Shown: in pieces, positions 10,608-19,953 of the stretch
Layout of the letters: each line of letters begins with the position of its first letter
Numbering within the stretch: position 1 is the stretch's first letter
Assembly (NCBI GenBank): GCA_030123585.1
Contig: CP126120.1
Span: 1,116,001 to 1,180,000 of the forward strand
Direction: 5' to 3'
DNA length: 64,000 nucleotides
Origin: Rhodanobacteraceae bacterium
Lineage (GTDB): Bacteria > Pseudomonadota > Gammaproteobacteria > Xanthomonadales > Rhodanobacteraceae
The notes under the pieces: generated by a model
Databases searched by the model: none
Told to the model about the DNA's origin: nothing
The model's input: the letters and a program-made list of their open reading frames with translations, nothing else
Program-made: the position numbers and the translations under genes

Positions 10608-11057
10608 TCACTTGATCAGGCGCAGCGCGAACGGATATCGATACGCCACGCCTTCGTTGGACTTGATCGCAGCGAGGATGATGAACACCAGCGCCGCGAT
10701 ACCGATGATGACCATCAGCGGCACTGCCAGCAAGAAACCGAAGCCCAGCGTGGCAAAGCCCAGGATCGCGAGAATCACGAAGATGATCGTGACGGTGATG
10801 TTGAAGTTCAGCGCTTCCTTCGCCTGATCGTTCACGAACGGCATGGTGTCCTTCTTCACCAGCCAGATGATCAAGGGGCCGAGGAACCAGCCCCAGCCAC
10901 CGACCCAGCCGGTGACGATGCCGCCCAGCAGTGCGGACAAGTGCGCGAACATCGCCCACTGGCGCTCTTCGGCACTCGGCGCTCCCGCGGGAGGGGGCGG
11001 TGGTTGTGTATAGGATGATGACGGTTGAGGTGACGCGGATTCCGGTGGAACACTCAT
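10608..11057 (-). CDS. DUF4870 domain membrane protein
   Basis: 149 aa. The N-terminal 45 residues are Pro/Ser-rich and disordered. Three to four hydrophobic segments follow, typical of the DUF4870 (Tic20-like) family: WAMFAHLSALLGGIVTGWVG, WFLGPLIIWLVKKD, and LNFNITVTIIFVILAILGF with a long final segment. The motif FVNDQAKEALNFNI is characteristic. Function is unknown; these are small inner-membrane proteins. It stands alone, convergent with xseB. Confidence 0.85.
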   Translation of the reverse strand: MSVPPESASPQPSSSYTQPPPPPAGAPSAEERQWAMFAHLSALLGGIVTGWVGGWGWFLGPLIIWLVKKDTMPFVNDQAKEALNFNITVTIIFVILAILGFATLGFGFLLAVPLMVIIGIAALVFIILAAIKSNEGVAYRYPFALRLIK

Positions 11058-11156
11058 GGCTGTTCTCCCTCAAAACAGTGGTGGACGGGACGGACCGCGC
11101 AATGACTCTCGCCCTGTCCGAGGCGCCTGTCAAGCGCCGTCAACCGGCGTCGAAAA

Positions 11157-12365
11157 TCACGCTGCGACGCGTGCCGGAGCTACCAGATTGCCCAGCGGCT
11201 CCGCCGCCGCACTGCCGGGGAAAACTCGCGATTCCAGCAGCGATTCGGCGACGCCCAAATGCGCCGCCAGCACGCCCTTGAACACCGAGCGGAAATCGGT
11301 GGTCGCGTGCACGTCGCGATCCTGGTACAGCTCGCCGGAACCGATCCCGGGCCAGTCGCCCGCGACGCGTCCACCGCGCAGCGCGCCGCCCGCGAGGAAC
11401 ATCGAACCGCCGGTGCCGTGATCGGTGCCGCCGGTGCCGTTGATGTGCGCGGTGCGGCCGAATTCGGTGGCGACGACCACGACGGTGCGATGCCACATCG
11501 CACCGATCGACTGGTGGAACGTTTTCAGTCCGGCGTCCAGTTCGGCGATCTTGCGCGTGACGATCGCGGCCTCGTTGGCGTGCGTGTCCCAGCCATCGTC
11601 CTCGACGAACGCGACACGCGGCCCGTCGGTCTTGCCCATGAAGCCGCCCGCCGCGGCCATCATCACCGGCAGGCCACCTTGCATTTTCTTGCCGGGCCTG
11701 CCGTTCGCCATCATTGCCGCGCCAGACTCGGGAACCGGCGAATCGTTCTGCTGCGCGACCGCGCGTGCGAACGGCGCGGCCAGCCGCGTGTCCGCCGCGT
11801 ACAAGGGCTGCAGGCGTTGCAGCAGGATCGGATTCACCTCGGTCGGCAGCGGCGGCGACCAGGTTTCCACTTTCGCGGACCCGCGCATCGTCAACGGCAT
11901 CACCGCCGCGCACGCCAGGCCATCGACGCCCGGCATGCAGGCGATGCAGCGGTTCAACCAGCCGGTCTGTGCGCCATCGGGTTTTTCGGTGCCGTTCTCC
12001 ACGCAGTTCTGCGCCTGGAAATGCGAGCGCCCCCAGTACGGCGGCGCCGCCGCGACCACCGGCATGAACTGGCCCTGCGCGTACAACTGCGCCGCGTAGT
12101 CGAACGACGGGTGCAGCGCGAACACGTTGTCCAGCTTGTGCGCGGGCTTGGCCGTCGAAGGCGACAACGCCAGCGCGCCGCGGATCGCCGCGTAACCCGG
12201 ATCGCCGTACGGCGGCACCGATTCCAGGCCATCCAGCCCGCCGCGCAGCAGCACGAACAGGAAGCGCGTGTCGGCGCCTGTCGCGGCAAAGGTCAGCTTC
12301 GGCCAGATCAAAAGGCTGGCCGCGCCCAGCGCGGAACCCGCGAGAAATTGGCGGCGGGTGATCAT
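11157..12365 (-). CDS. DUF1501 family secreted protein (Tat signal)
   Basis: 402 aa. The N-terminus MITRRQFLAGSALGAASLLI is a twin-arginine signal peptide. The body has DUF1501 features: FLFVLLRGGLDGL, a YAAQLYAQGQFMPVVA segment, WDTHANEAA, and VVVVATEFGRTAHING followed by GTDHGTGGS. The fold resembles the alkaline phosphatase/sulfatase group, but no enzyme activity has been firmly assigned to the family. The start at 12365 lies 2 bp after the DUF1800 stop, so the two genes are translationally close. The pair is well known to co-occur in bacterial genomes. Confidence 0.9.
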   Translation of the reverse strand: MITRRQFLAGSALGAASLLIWPKLTFAATGADTRFLFVLLRGGLDGLESVPPYGDPGYAAIRGALALSPSTAKPAHKLDNVFALHPSFDYAAQLYAQGQFMPVVAAAPPYWGRSHFQAQNCVENGTEKPDGAQTGWLNRCIACMPGVDGLACAAVMPLTMRGSAKVETWSPPLPTEVNPILLQRLQPLYAADTRLAAPFARAVAQQNDSPVPESGAAMMANGRPGKKMQGGLPVMMAAAGGFMGKTDGPRVAFVEDDGWDTHANEAAIVTRKIAELDAGLKTFHQSIGAMWHRTVVVVATEFGRTAHINGTGGTDHGTGGSMFLAGGALRGGRVAGDWPGIGSGELYQDRDVHATTDFRSVFKGVLAAHLGVAESLLESRVFPGSAAAEPLGNLVAPARVAA

Positions 12366-12367
12366 GA

Positions 12368-13861
12368 TCAAACTCTCCACTGGAACGCCGGACAGGCAAA
12401 CAGCGTGGCGTGCGCCTGTCGCGCCGATTCGGCGCGCTTGATCGCCTGCGCGGTGTCCTCGTCCAGCAACGGACCCAGGATGTCCTGCGCGAACGCCAGA
12501 GGTTGTGCGTTCGTTGGGGCGACGCGCGCGGAAAATGCCTCCGCAGCCTGCACGCGCTTCCACAAGCCATCCGCGTCGATCCAGTTGGCCGAGTTGTCGG
12601 TGAAACCGGCAGGCGAGCGCGGATCGAACATCGGTTCGCCCAGGTTCGTCAGCAGCGCCAGCACCGGCTGCGGTTTGCCGTCGAGTTCGATTTGTCCCGC
12701 GCGCAATGCAGCGATCACGAAATCCTGCGGAGTACGGAACTTGCGCGCCCCGGCATCCCACGCCTCCGGACTCGCGACCAACGTGCGATACACCGCGGCG
12801 AGATCGGTGTCGTGATCGAGGTACGTTTTCGCCATCCGGTCCACCAGTGATTGCGGTGGATCGTCCGAGACGAAATGCTGCGCGAGCTGCAGTGACAGGT
12901 GCTTCGCGGTCGCAGGCTGGCGCGCGAGGAAATCCAGGATCGCCTTGCCTTGCTCGAATCCGCCCGCCGCGAAGGTCCGCCCCATCACGCGGCGCGCACC
13001 GGGTTCGTGCGCGTTGGCGCGAAACACGAACGCCGATTGCGGTTGTCCACCGTTGGCGAAGTCGCGCGGATACGGAACGCTCCAGCCGGTCAGCGCGCGC
13101 GAGAACTCGGTGACGTCGGCCTGGGTGTAACCGCCATTCACGCCGACCGTGTGCAACTCCATCGCTTCGCGGCCGAGGTTTTCGTTCAAGCCGCCGGCCT
13201 TGCCTTCAGCCATGTCGCCCTTGCGCGCGAGCTGCATCGCGATGCGCCGGCCCAGCCGCGAGTTCGGGCCAACCGAACGCACGTTGTCGAGATACAGCAG
13301 CATCGCCGGATGCGTTTCCACCGCCAGCAGCATGTCGGCGAAGCGGCCGGTGACGTGCGGACGAATCGCCTCGCGTTCCATCGGCGCCGCGAACAATCGC
13401 GCCGGCCGCTTGTCCACCGACACCGCGAAATGGTTGGACCAGAAATGCACCAGCCGTTCCACGAACGGCGTGTCGGTGGTCGTGGCGATTTGGTAACGCG
13501 CCGCCGCTTCCGCCAGCAGTTCCTTGCGTGCTTCTTCGCGGAAAGGCTTCAATGCCTGTTTCAGCGCCGCGGCATTGGCCAGACCATCCTGCGACGCCGA
13601 TTGCACGTCACCCGACAGGAAAGCGCGCCGACCGCGGCCGTCCTGCTTGAACTCGCGCCGCGTCAACTGCAACTGCGCTTCTTCGCGCAGATAGTCGAGA
13701 CTGGCCGGCAGGCCCGCGAGCATGTTGCCGCCATCGGGTCCGCGCGCGATTTGCGCATCCAGCCAGCCGCGTGGATCACGGATGCTCGCCAGTTCGCCGG
13801 GTTTCGCGCCCAGCCCGAAGCGATTGACCACTGCGGTGACGTCGTTGCCGGATGCATTCAT
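12368..13861 (-). CDS. DUF1800 family protein
   Basis: 497 aa, usual length. The start MNASGNDVTAVVNRFGLGAK fits the family; the longer open frame to 13927 adds residues with no family match. Typical DUF1800 blocks include ERLVHFWSNHFAVSVDK, NENLGREAMELHTVGVNGGYTQADV, TGWSVP, and LSLQLAQHFVSDDPP. It is immediately upstream of the DUF1501 gene and almost certainly in one operon with it. The pair is thought to act in the cell envelope, but the biochemical role is unknown. Confidence 0.9.
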   Translation of the reverse strand: MNASGNDVTAVVNRFGLGAKPGELASIRDPRGWLDAQIARGPDGGNMLAGLPASLDYLREEAQLQLTRREFKQDGRGRRAFLSGDVQSASQDGLANAAALKQALKPFREEARKELLAEAAARYQIATTTDTPFVERLVHFWSNHFAVSVDKRPARLFAAPMEREAIRPHVTGRFADMLLAVETHPAMLLYLDNVRSVGPNSRLGRRIAMQLARKGDMAEGKAGGLNENLGREAMELHTVGVNGGYTQADVTEFSRALTGWSVPYPRDFANGGQPQSAFVFRANAHEPGARRVMGRTFAAGGFEQGKAILDFLARQPATAKHLSLQLAQHFVSDDPPQSLVDRMAKTYLDHDTDLAAVYRTLVASPEAWDAGARKFRTPQDFVIAALRAGQIELDGKPQPVLALLTNLGEPMFDPRSPAGFTDNSANWIDADGLWKRVQAAEAFSARVAPTNAQPLAFAQDILGPLLDEDTAQAIKRAESARQAHATLFACPAFQWRV

Positions 13862-13954
13862 GGAGCCGCCTCGCGCCGTGCCGATAGACGCGATAACGTT
13901 GCGCGCGCGAGTCCGGTTGACCGGCAAACCCGCCGCGTTCAGCTTTGCGGCGTC

Positions 13955-15322
13955 TCAGTCGCCCGCGACGGTCATCTTCCCGACCAGGATCGAGCCGGTG
14001 AGGATGGATGAACGCGGATCGACATCCGTGCCGATCGCACGCACGTCCATCAGCATGTCGCGCAGGTTGCCGGCGATGGTGATTTCCTGCACCGGGAATG
14101 CGACGGCGCCGTTCTCGATCCAGAAGCCCGCCGCGCCGCGCGAGTAATCGCCGGTGACGATCGACACGCCCTGCCCGATCAATTCCGTGACCAGCAGCCC
14201 CGTGCCCATCCGTTTCAGCAAGCCTTCGAAATCGTCCACGCCGCCGTCCACCGAACCGGCCGCCGCCACAAGGTTGTGCACGCCGCCCGCATTGCCGGTG
14301 GTTTGCAGACCCAGTTTGCGCGCGGAATAGCTGCCCAGCACGTAGCGTTGCAGCACGCCGCGCTCGACCAGCGCGGATTCGCGCGTCGCCACGCCTTCGG
14401 CGTCGAACGCGCCGGACGCGTGCCCACGCGGCAGGAAGGGTTTTTCGAGCACATCGACGAACGCCGGCAGCACCGGCTTGCCTGCGTGGTCGAGCAGGAA
14501 GCTCGCGCGCCGGTACAACGAGCCGCCGCTGACCGCCGATATCAGATGCCCGAGCAGCGAACGCGCGACTTCCGGCGCGTACAGCACCGGGCACTCGCGG
14601 GTCGAGAGCTTGCGTGCGCCCAGCCTCGCCGCCGCGCGCTGCGCCGCCTTCGCGCCGATCGAGGCGAACGCGGGAAAATCGTCCGCATCACGCACGTACT
14701 CGTACCAGCCGTCGCGCTGCATCGCATCGCCCTGCCCCGCGATCAACGAGCACGAAACCGAATGATGGGTGCCGCGTTCACGGCCGATGAAACCATGCGA
14801 ATTCGCGTACACGCCGAGCGCGTCGCCACACTGCACGCTGGCGCCTTCCGAATTGGTGATGGCGTCGTGGTCGCGGCCCGCGGCTTCGACCTCGCGACCG
14901 ATTTCGATCGCACGATCGACGTCCAGCCGCCACGGATGCCACAGGTCGAGATCGGGAAACGCCGTCTGCATCAGCGCCGCGTCGGCCAGTCCCGCGCAAG
15001 GGTCGGGCTCGGTGTAGCGCGCGATCGCGCAGGCCTGCGCGATGGTCGCGTCGATCGAAGCGGGCTTCAGGTCGGCGGTCGAAGCGCTGCCCTTGCGCTG
15101 GTCGAAATACACGGTGAGGCCGAACCCGCGGTCGCGGTTGCGCTCGACCGTTTCCACTTCGCCCAATCGGACGTTGACCGAAAGTCCGGTGCTGACGCTG
15201 GCCGACACTTCAGCCTGCGACGCGCCCGCGTTGCGCGCACGGCGAATGACGTCCCCGGCAAGCTCCGCCAGACGATCGAGTTCGGCAACGCTGGTATCCG
15301 CTGCCACGGCTTCAGTACTCAC
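13955..15322 (-). CDS. pmbA: TldE/PmbA, metalloprotease partner protein
   Basis: 455 aa. TldD and TldE form a heterodimeric zinc peptidase that processes some RiPP precursors (microcin B17) and unfolded peptides; TldE carries no metal site. Family landmarks are ERNRDRGFGLTVYFDQRKGSA, ITNSEGASV, GDYSRGAAGFWIENG and PVQEITIAGNLRDML. A GTG start at 15322 is preferred (VSTEAVAADTSVAELDRLAE); an ATG at 15370 is possible and would overlap the divergent darP start. TldD is encoded nearby at 18090-19529. Confidence 0.93.
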   Translation of the reverse strand: MSTEAVAADTSVAELDRLAELAGDVIRRARNAGASQAEVSASVSTGLSVNVRLGEVETVERNRDRGFGLTVYFDQRKGSASTADLKPASIDATIAQACAIARYTEPDPCAGLADAALMQTAFPDLDLWHPWRLDVDRAIEIGREVEAAGRDHDAITNSEGASVQCGDALGVYANSHGFIGRERGTHHSVSCSLIAGQGDAMQRDGWYEYVRDADDFPAFASIGAKAAQRAAARLGARKLSTRECPVLYAPEVARSLLGHLISAVSGGSLYRRASFLLDHAGKPVLPAFVDVLEKPFLPRGHASGAFDAEGVATRESALVERGVLQRYVLGSYSARKLGLQTTGNAGGVHNLVAAAGSVDGGVDDFEGLLKRMGTGLLVTELIGQGVSIVTGDYSRGAAGFWIENGAVAFPVQEITIAGNLRDMLMDVRAIGTDVDPRSSILTGSILVGKMTVAGD

Positions 15323-15368
15323 GCACGATCCTTTGACCTTTGTTTCGCAACCGTCGACTATAGCGCGC

Positions 15369-15914
15369 ATGCCGCGCCCGACCGAACCGATCCCGTCCGA
15401 CGACGACCGTCCCAGCCGCAGCGCACGCCGCCGCGAAGCACTGGACGTACTCGCATTCGCGAAGCAGCTTTCGGAACTGGCGCCCGCCCGCCTTGCGAAG
15501 CTGGAGTTGCCCGACGACATCCGCGACGAAATCGTCGAAGTGCAACGCACGCCTTCGCACGTCGCCCACAAGCGCCAGCTCGCACACCTGGCCAAGCTGA
15601 TGCGTGCGCACGACGACGGGGATTTTGCCTTTGCGCGCGCCGCGCTCGCCAACGACCACGCCGCAGGCGCGCGCGAAGCCGCGGCGCTGCACCGCATCGA
15701 ATCGCTGCGCGAAAACCTGCTGGGCGAAAACGGCGACGCCGCCTTGACTGCATTCATCGACGAACATCCCGACAGCGACCACCAGTGCCTGCGCGCTTTG
15801 ATCCGGCAGGCGCGCCGCGAGCGCGAAGCCGGCAAACCGCCGCGTGCGCAACGCGAGCTTTTCCGACTGCTCCGCACCAGCGGCTCCCCTCCCCCGCCTG
15901 CGGGGGAGGATTAG
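15369..15914 (+). CDS. darP: Ribosome biogenesis factor DarP (YjgA, DUF615)
   Basis: 181 aa. DarP binds pre-50S particles during late large-subunit assembly. The family pattern is clear: SRSARRREALDVLAFAKQL, ELPDDIRDEIVEVQR, and the C-terminal ARREREAGKPPRAQRELFRLL. The last 13 residues (RTSGSPPPPAGED) are not family-like; they read through a 'ccctcccccgcctgcgggggagg' palindrome. A second, synonymous copy of the tail, RAQRELFRLL followed by HETNDNLDAD, lies downstream of the next gene at 17868-17933. The original 3' end has therefore probably been displaced by an insertion. Confidence 0.92.
   Translation: MPRPTEPIPSDDDRPSRSARRREALDVLAFAKQLSELAPARLAKLELPDDIRDEIVEVQRTPSHVAHKRQLAHLAKLMRAHDDGDFAFARAALANDHAAGAREAAALHRIESLRENLLGENGDAALTAFIDEHPDSDHQCLRALIRQARREREAGKPPRAQRELFRLLRTSGSPPPPAGED
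15888..15911. repeat. Palindromic repeat at the 3' end of darP
   Basis: 'cctcccccgcctgcgggggagg' is an inverted repeat that supplies the last codons and stop of darP. It belongs to the same GC palindrome group as the elements at 2421, 9818 and 30471. Confidence 0.55.
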
Positions 15915-16039
15915 GGTGGTGGTGATTTCGCGGCTGCTTTCTCCCTTCCTTTCCTCGCGCGAAAGGACCAGGCTTCCTTACCCCCGACCCGGCTAGAATC
16001 GCCCCGCGCCCGCCGCCCACGGCGGCGCGTCATTCCACC

Positions 16040-17863
16040 ATGGGGTGCCCCGTGAATCCGGACGGGCTTGTCGAACGCCTGAAGCAGCGCAAGGTCGTGC
16101 AATGGGCCCTCGCCTACGTGGCGTTCTGGTTTGCGCTGCTGCAGGGCCTCGACATCGTGGCCTCGCGCTTCGACTGGCCCGATGCCATCGAACGCTATTT
16201 CATCCTCGCCCTCGCGATCGGTTTCTGCGTGACGCTGGTGCTGGCGTGGTACCACGGCGAGCGCGGCACGCAACGAGTGAGCAGCACGGAACTCCTGATC
16301 ATCGCCTTGTTGCTGGCGATCGGCGGCGGTCTGGTCTGGCGCTTCGGCCCGACGGCGGCCTATCGCGCGCACGCGCTGGCTGCGCCAACCCGGTCGCCGC
16401 CCGGCGCAATCCCTGCGCCGGAAGTCGCCGCGCCTGCCAGGGTCGCAGCCTTCAACCCGCCCGCCGCTTCCATCGTGGTATTGCCATTCAGGAACTTGTC
16501 CGGCGATCCCGAACAGGCGTATTTCAGCAACGGCATCACCGAGGAACTCACCGATGCCCTGGGCCAGAACACCGGCCTCACCGTGATTGCATGGGACACG
16601 GCTTCCAGATATTCAACCGGCAAACAACCACCCGCCGAAATCGGCAAGGCGCTGAACGTGGCGCACATCGTGGATGGCAGCATCCAGCGCGACGGCGACC
16701 AGGTGCGGGTATCGGTGGAACTGGTCAGCACGGTCACCGGCCGGCAATTGTGGTCGGCGCATTACGACGACAGTTTCAGGAACATCTTCGCGGTGCAGGA
16801 CAAGATCACCGCCGCGGTCGCGGACGCACTCAAGGTGAAGTTCGCGGCGATGCAAGGCGCACCGACGCAGAATCCGGAAGCGCACCAACTCTATCTCAAG
16901 GGCCTTGCGGCCATGGACCGCTTCACGGCGGCGGATACGCAAGCGGCACAGGATTATTTCCAGCAGGCCGTGCAACTCGATCCCGGCTATGCCGATGCCT
17001 GGGCCGAGCTGGCAAAAACTTACGTACAGTTGACGGAAGTCTCGACGTTGCCCTTGCAAGAAGCCCTGCCGAAAATCCGCGCGGCGGCGCGGAAGGCGCT
17101 GGCACTCGACCCACATAACGTCAACGCATTGGTGGCACTGGGCAATGCGGATGAGAACGACAACCGCATCGCCAAGGCCAAGGCGGAACTGGAGCAGGCA
17201 CTGGCGCTCGACCCCAGCAATGCGGCCGCTCATGACGTTTACGGCAACGTGCTGCCGGTCGGGCAAGCGCTGGCCCAGTCGCAGGAAGCCGCGCGACTCG
17301 ATCCCGACAGTGCAGAGGTGCAGGTCAGTCTCGCCTCGTATTATCAGGATCTGTCCAACTGGCCACAGGTGGTCGCGGCATCGCTGGCGCTGAACAGGCT
17401 CTCGCCGCACGGCATCGGTGCTGCGTTCTATCTCGCCTTTGCGTACGCCGAGATGCAGCGCGGAGAGGACGCGGTCAAAGCGTTCGATCTCGCACAACCA
17501 AGTACAGCCCTGGACAGGCAGTTGATCGAGGCGGGCCGGCTCACGTATCAGACGCTGCTCGAACCCACGCTGCGTCCCAAGACGCTCGCCGCGCTGGCCA
17601 ATCTGAGCCACGCCAAGCTCAATCCGTTTTCGCAATCCAGCCTGATGCAGCTCTATCTGGCGCTGGGCGAGAAGGAAACCGCGATGTCAATGTTGCCAGG
17701 CCTCTGCGCCGCCGCTCCGATCGCCTGCAATGATCTTGCCATCAATCCCGAGTTCATCACGCCGCTGCACGGCGACCCGCGCTTCGAGAAGCTGGCGAAG
17801 CAGTACACCACCATCACGCGCGATCCCGCGCCGGCATCCGCCGTGTCCGCTTCCTCTCGCTGA
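16040..17863 (+). CDS. Membrane TolB-like/TPR protein
   Basis: 607 aa (ATG at 16040; GTG at 16052 is an alternative). The N-terminus has three hydrophobic segments (about residues 20-40, 52-73 and 87-106). A FlgO/TolB-like domain follows: IVVLPFRNLSGDPEQAYFSNG, ITEELTDALGQNTGLTVIA, and VDGSIQRDGDQVRVSVELV. The C-terminal half is a run of TPR units (AHQLYLKGLAAMDRFTAADT, ALALDPSNAAAHDVYG). Similar modules are often fused to adenylate cyclase or winged-helix domains; here membrane helices stand in their place. The role is unknown, possibly signalling or scaffolding. It is flanked by two copies of the darP 3' end. Confidence 0.8.
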   Translation: MGCPVNPDGLVERLKQRKVVQWALAYVAFWFALLQGLDIVASRFDWPDAIERYFILALAIGFCVTLVLAWYHGERGTQRVSSTELLIIALLLAIGGGLVWRFGPTAAYRAHALAAPTRSPPGAIPAPEVAAPARVAAFNPPAASIVVLPFRNLSGDPEQAYFSNGITEELTDALGQNTGLTVIAWDTASRYSTGKQPPAEIGKALNVAHIVDGSIQRDGDQVRVSVELVSTVTGRQLWSAHYDDSFRNIFAVQDKITAAVADALKVKFAAMQGAPTQNPEAHQLYLKGLAAMDRFTAADTQAAQDYFQQAVQLDPGYADAWAELAKTYVQLTEVSTLPLQEALPKIRAAARKALALDPHNVNALVALGNADENDNRIAKAKAELEQALALDPSNAAAHDVYGNVLPVGQALAQSQEAARLDPDSAEVQVSLASYYQDLSNWPQVVAASLALNRLSPHGIGAAFYLAFAYAEMQRGEDAVKAFDLAQPSTALDRQLIEAGRLTYQTLLEPTLRPKTLAALANLSHAKLNPFSQSSLMQLYLALGEKETAMSMLPGLCAAAPIACNDLAINPEFITPLHGDPRFEKLAKQYTTITRDPAPASAVSASSR

Positions 17864-17867
17864 GCCG

Positions 17868-17933
17868 TTGCGCGCGCAACGCGAGTTATTCCGGTTGTTG
17901 CACGAAACCAACGACAATCTTGACGCGGATTGA
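17868..17933 (+). pseudogene. Displaced darP 3' end
   Basis: Read from 17865 this stretch encodes PLRAQRELFRLLHETNDN, then LDAD and a stop. Ten residues (RAQRELFRLL) are identical to DarP residues 159-168. The DNA differs at 7 of 30 positions, all synonymous. There is no start codon of its own. It is best read as the native or an alternative darP tail separated from the gene by insertion of the TPR gene. Confidence 0.65.
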
Positions 17934-18070
17934 CGCGGATGCACACGGATAGTGCCTTCATGCAGATGAAAAGCCACTTGCCACGGATCGACAAGCACCA
18001 TCACGAATAGTGCAATCCAGACGACGCATACGCACCACCGATCCGCCGTGATCCGCTTTTATCCGCGTCA
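17921..18070. repeat. Direct and inverted 'tgacgcggat' repeats
   Basis: 'tgacgcggat' occurs twice in tandem (17921-17940) and once inverted at 18061-18070, with further 'cggat' and 'atccg' echoes between. It fills the 226-bp gap between the TPR gene and the tldD stop codon. No gene is visible here. Confidence 0.5.
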
Positions 18071-18089
18071 AAAAGCTCCTGCTTCAAGC

Positions 18090-19529
18090 TCAAGAAGCCG
18101 TACCACCAACCGTCATCGCGGTGATCTTGGTGGTCGGCATGCCCACGCCCACCGGCACGCTCTGGCCTTCCTTGCCGCACACGCCGACGCCTTCGTCGAG
18201 CTTCAGGTCGTTGCCGAGCATCGCCACGCGCGTCAGCACGTCCGGACCGGAACCGATCAGCGTCGCACCCTTGACCGGGCGCGTGACCTTGCCGTGCTCG
18301 ATCAGGTAAGCCTCGTTGGCGCTGAACACGAACTTGCCGTTGGTGATGTCCACCTGGCCGCCGCCGAAGTTGACGGCGTACAGGCCGCGCTCGACCGAGG
18401 CGATGATTTCCTGCGGATCGCGTTCGCCCGCCAGCATGTACGTATTCGTCATGCGCGGCATCGGCAGGTGCGCGAACGACTCGCGCCGGCCGTTGCCGGT
18501 CGGCGCCATGCCCATCAGGCGCGCGTTGTGCTTGTCCTGCATGTAGCCGACCAGCCGGCCGTTTTCGATCAACGTGGAGCAGTGTGTTGGCGTGCCCTCG
18601 TCGTCGATCGACAGCGAACCGCGCCGGCCCGGCAGCGTGCCGTCATCGACGACCGTGACTCCCGCGGCCGCAACCTGCTCGCCCATCCGGTTGGCAAAGG
18701 CTGACGTGCCCTTGCGGTTGAAGTCGCCTTCCAGTCCGTGCCCGATCGCCTCGTGCAGCAGCACGCCCGGCCAGCCCGGGCCCAGCACCACGTCCATGCT
18801 GCCGGCCGGCGCATCCACGGCTTCCAGGTTCACCAGCGCCTGGCGCACCGCTTCGCGCGCCCACGCGTGCGCGCGGCCGGAGCCGATCAACTCGCGATAC
18901 GCGCAACGTCCGCCACCGCCCGAAAATCCGGACTCGCGGCGCTTGCCCTGTTCGGCGATCACCTGCACGTTGACGCGGGTCAGCGGGCGCGCGTCCGCGG
19001 CCAGCGTGCCGTCGGCTGCGGCAACCAGCACCAAATCGTGCGTCGCGTTGATGCTGACGATCACCTGCTTGATGCGCGGATCGAGGCTGCGCGCCAGCGC
19101 GTCGAGTTCGCGCAACAGCGCGATCTTGGCCGCGTTGTCCAATCCGTCGATCGGATCCTCGGTGGGATACAGCGCACGCGCATCACGCAACGCCAGCGGC
19201 TTGCCGGCGCCGTTGCCGGACTCGGCGATCGCGCGCGCGGCGCCGGCTGCTTCCAGCAACTGCGGCAGCACGATGTCGTCGGAATAGGCGAAGCCGGTCT
19301 TCTCGCCGGACACCGCGCGCACGCCGACGCCCTGCTCGATGCTGTGGCTGCCGTCGCGCACGATGCCATCCTCCAGTACCCACGATTCGCTGCGCGAATG
19401 CTGGAAGTACAAATCCGCCGCGTCGATCGACGGCGCCATCACCCGCGCGAACACGCGCTCGAGATCGGAAGTGGACAATCCGCCGGGCGCGAGCAGGCTG
19501 CGTTCGACGAGGGTCAGCGGGGAATCCAT
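18090..19529 (-). CDS. tldD: Metalloprotease TldD
   Basis: 479 aa, normal length. TldD is the zinc-bearing subunit of the TldD/TldE peptidase. The metal motif [11 protein letters not shown] is intact, with both histidines and the adjacent Glu. Further family markers are [45 protein letters not shown] and [17 protein letters not shown]. Its partner pmbA lies 2.8 kb away on the same strand, beyond darP and the inserted TPR gene. It is followed by the YciI-like and yhdP genes. Confidence 0.96.
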   Translation of the reverse strand: MDSPLTLVERSLLAPGGLSTSDLERVFARVMAPSIDAADLYFQHSRSESWVLEDGIVRDGSHSIEQGVGVRAVSGEKTGFAYSDDIVLPQLLEAAGAARAIAESGNGAGKPLALRDARALYPTEDPIDGLDNAAKIALLRELDALARSLDPRIKQVIVSINATHDLVLVAAADGTLAADARPLTRVNVQVIAEQGKRRESGFSGGGGRCAYRELIGSGRAHAWAREAVRQALVNLEAVDAPAGSMDVVLGPGWPGVLLHEAIGHGLEGDFNRKGTSAFANRMGEQVAAAGVTVVDDGTLPGRRGSLSIDDEGTPTHCSTLIENGRLVGYMQDKHNARLMGMAPTGNGRRESFAHLPMPRMTNTYMLAGERDPQEIIASVERGLYAVNFGGGQVDITNGKFVFSANEAYLIEHGKVTRPVKGATLIGSGPDVLTRVAMLGNDLKLDEGVGVCGKEGQSVPVGVGMPTTKITAMTVGGTAS

Positions 19530-19611
19530 CGAGTGTCTTCGTGCGGGAAACGGTCAACGTAAGGGCGCACCGCGCGCTTCGCAAGCGCGCGACGGATGAA
19601 CGCCGACGGGT

Positions 19612-19917
19612 TCAGCGACTGTGCATCACGCCACGCGGCATCGGATGGATTTCGTAGCGCATCCCGATGCCCGCCTTGATCGCGGGGTCGGCGTCCGTCA
19701 ATGCGCGCGCCGCAGCCGTATCCGCCACCTCGACGATGCCGATGCCGAAGGCGCCCGCGGGATCGGCCACGAGGCCGAGCGCGAACACGCGCACACCGAG
19801 GTCGATCTGTTCCTGCCAGTACAGCCCGTGCTGCCCCATCACGGCGGTTTCGGCGGGCGCGATGTCCTGCACGAAGGTCGAGCGCGGTGGCACGAGTTTG
19901 CAGAAGAACGCTGGCAT
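19612..19917 (-). CDS. YciI-like (YCII-related domain) protein
   Basis: 101 aa. It fits the ferredoxin-like YCII family: an N-terminal strand FFCKLVPP, then GQHGLYWQEQIDLGVRVFALG, FGIGIVEVADTAAARALTDA, DPAIKAGIGMRYEIHPM. The HGLYW stretch carries the conserved His seen in related dehydratase-like proteins, and DPAIKAG matches the family DPF/A motif. The biochemical function of this subgroup is not known. It lies between yhdP and tldD on the same strand. Confidence 0.8.
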   Translation of the reverse strand: MPAFFCKLVPPRSTFVQDIAPAETAVMGQHGLYWQEQIDLGVRVFALGLVADPAGAFGIGIVEVADTAAARALTDADPAIKAGIGMRYEIHPMPRGVMHSR

Positions 19918-19953
19918 GGTCGGCTCCGCAAAGTTTGCGCGCTGCGCATCGTA

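Noticed and set aside
17730..17933. 67-codon open frame downstream of the TPR gene as a separate gene
   Set aside because: Most of it overlaps the TPR gene in another frame. Only its end is meaningful, as a displaced darP tail.
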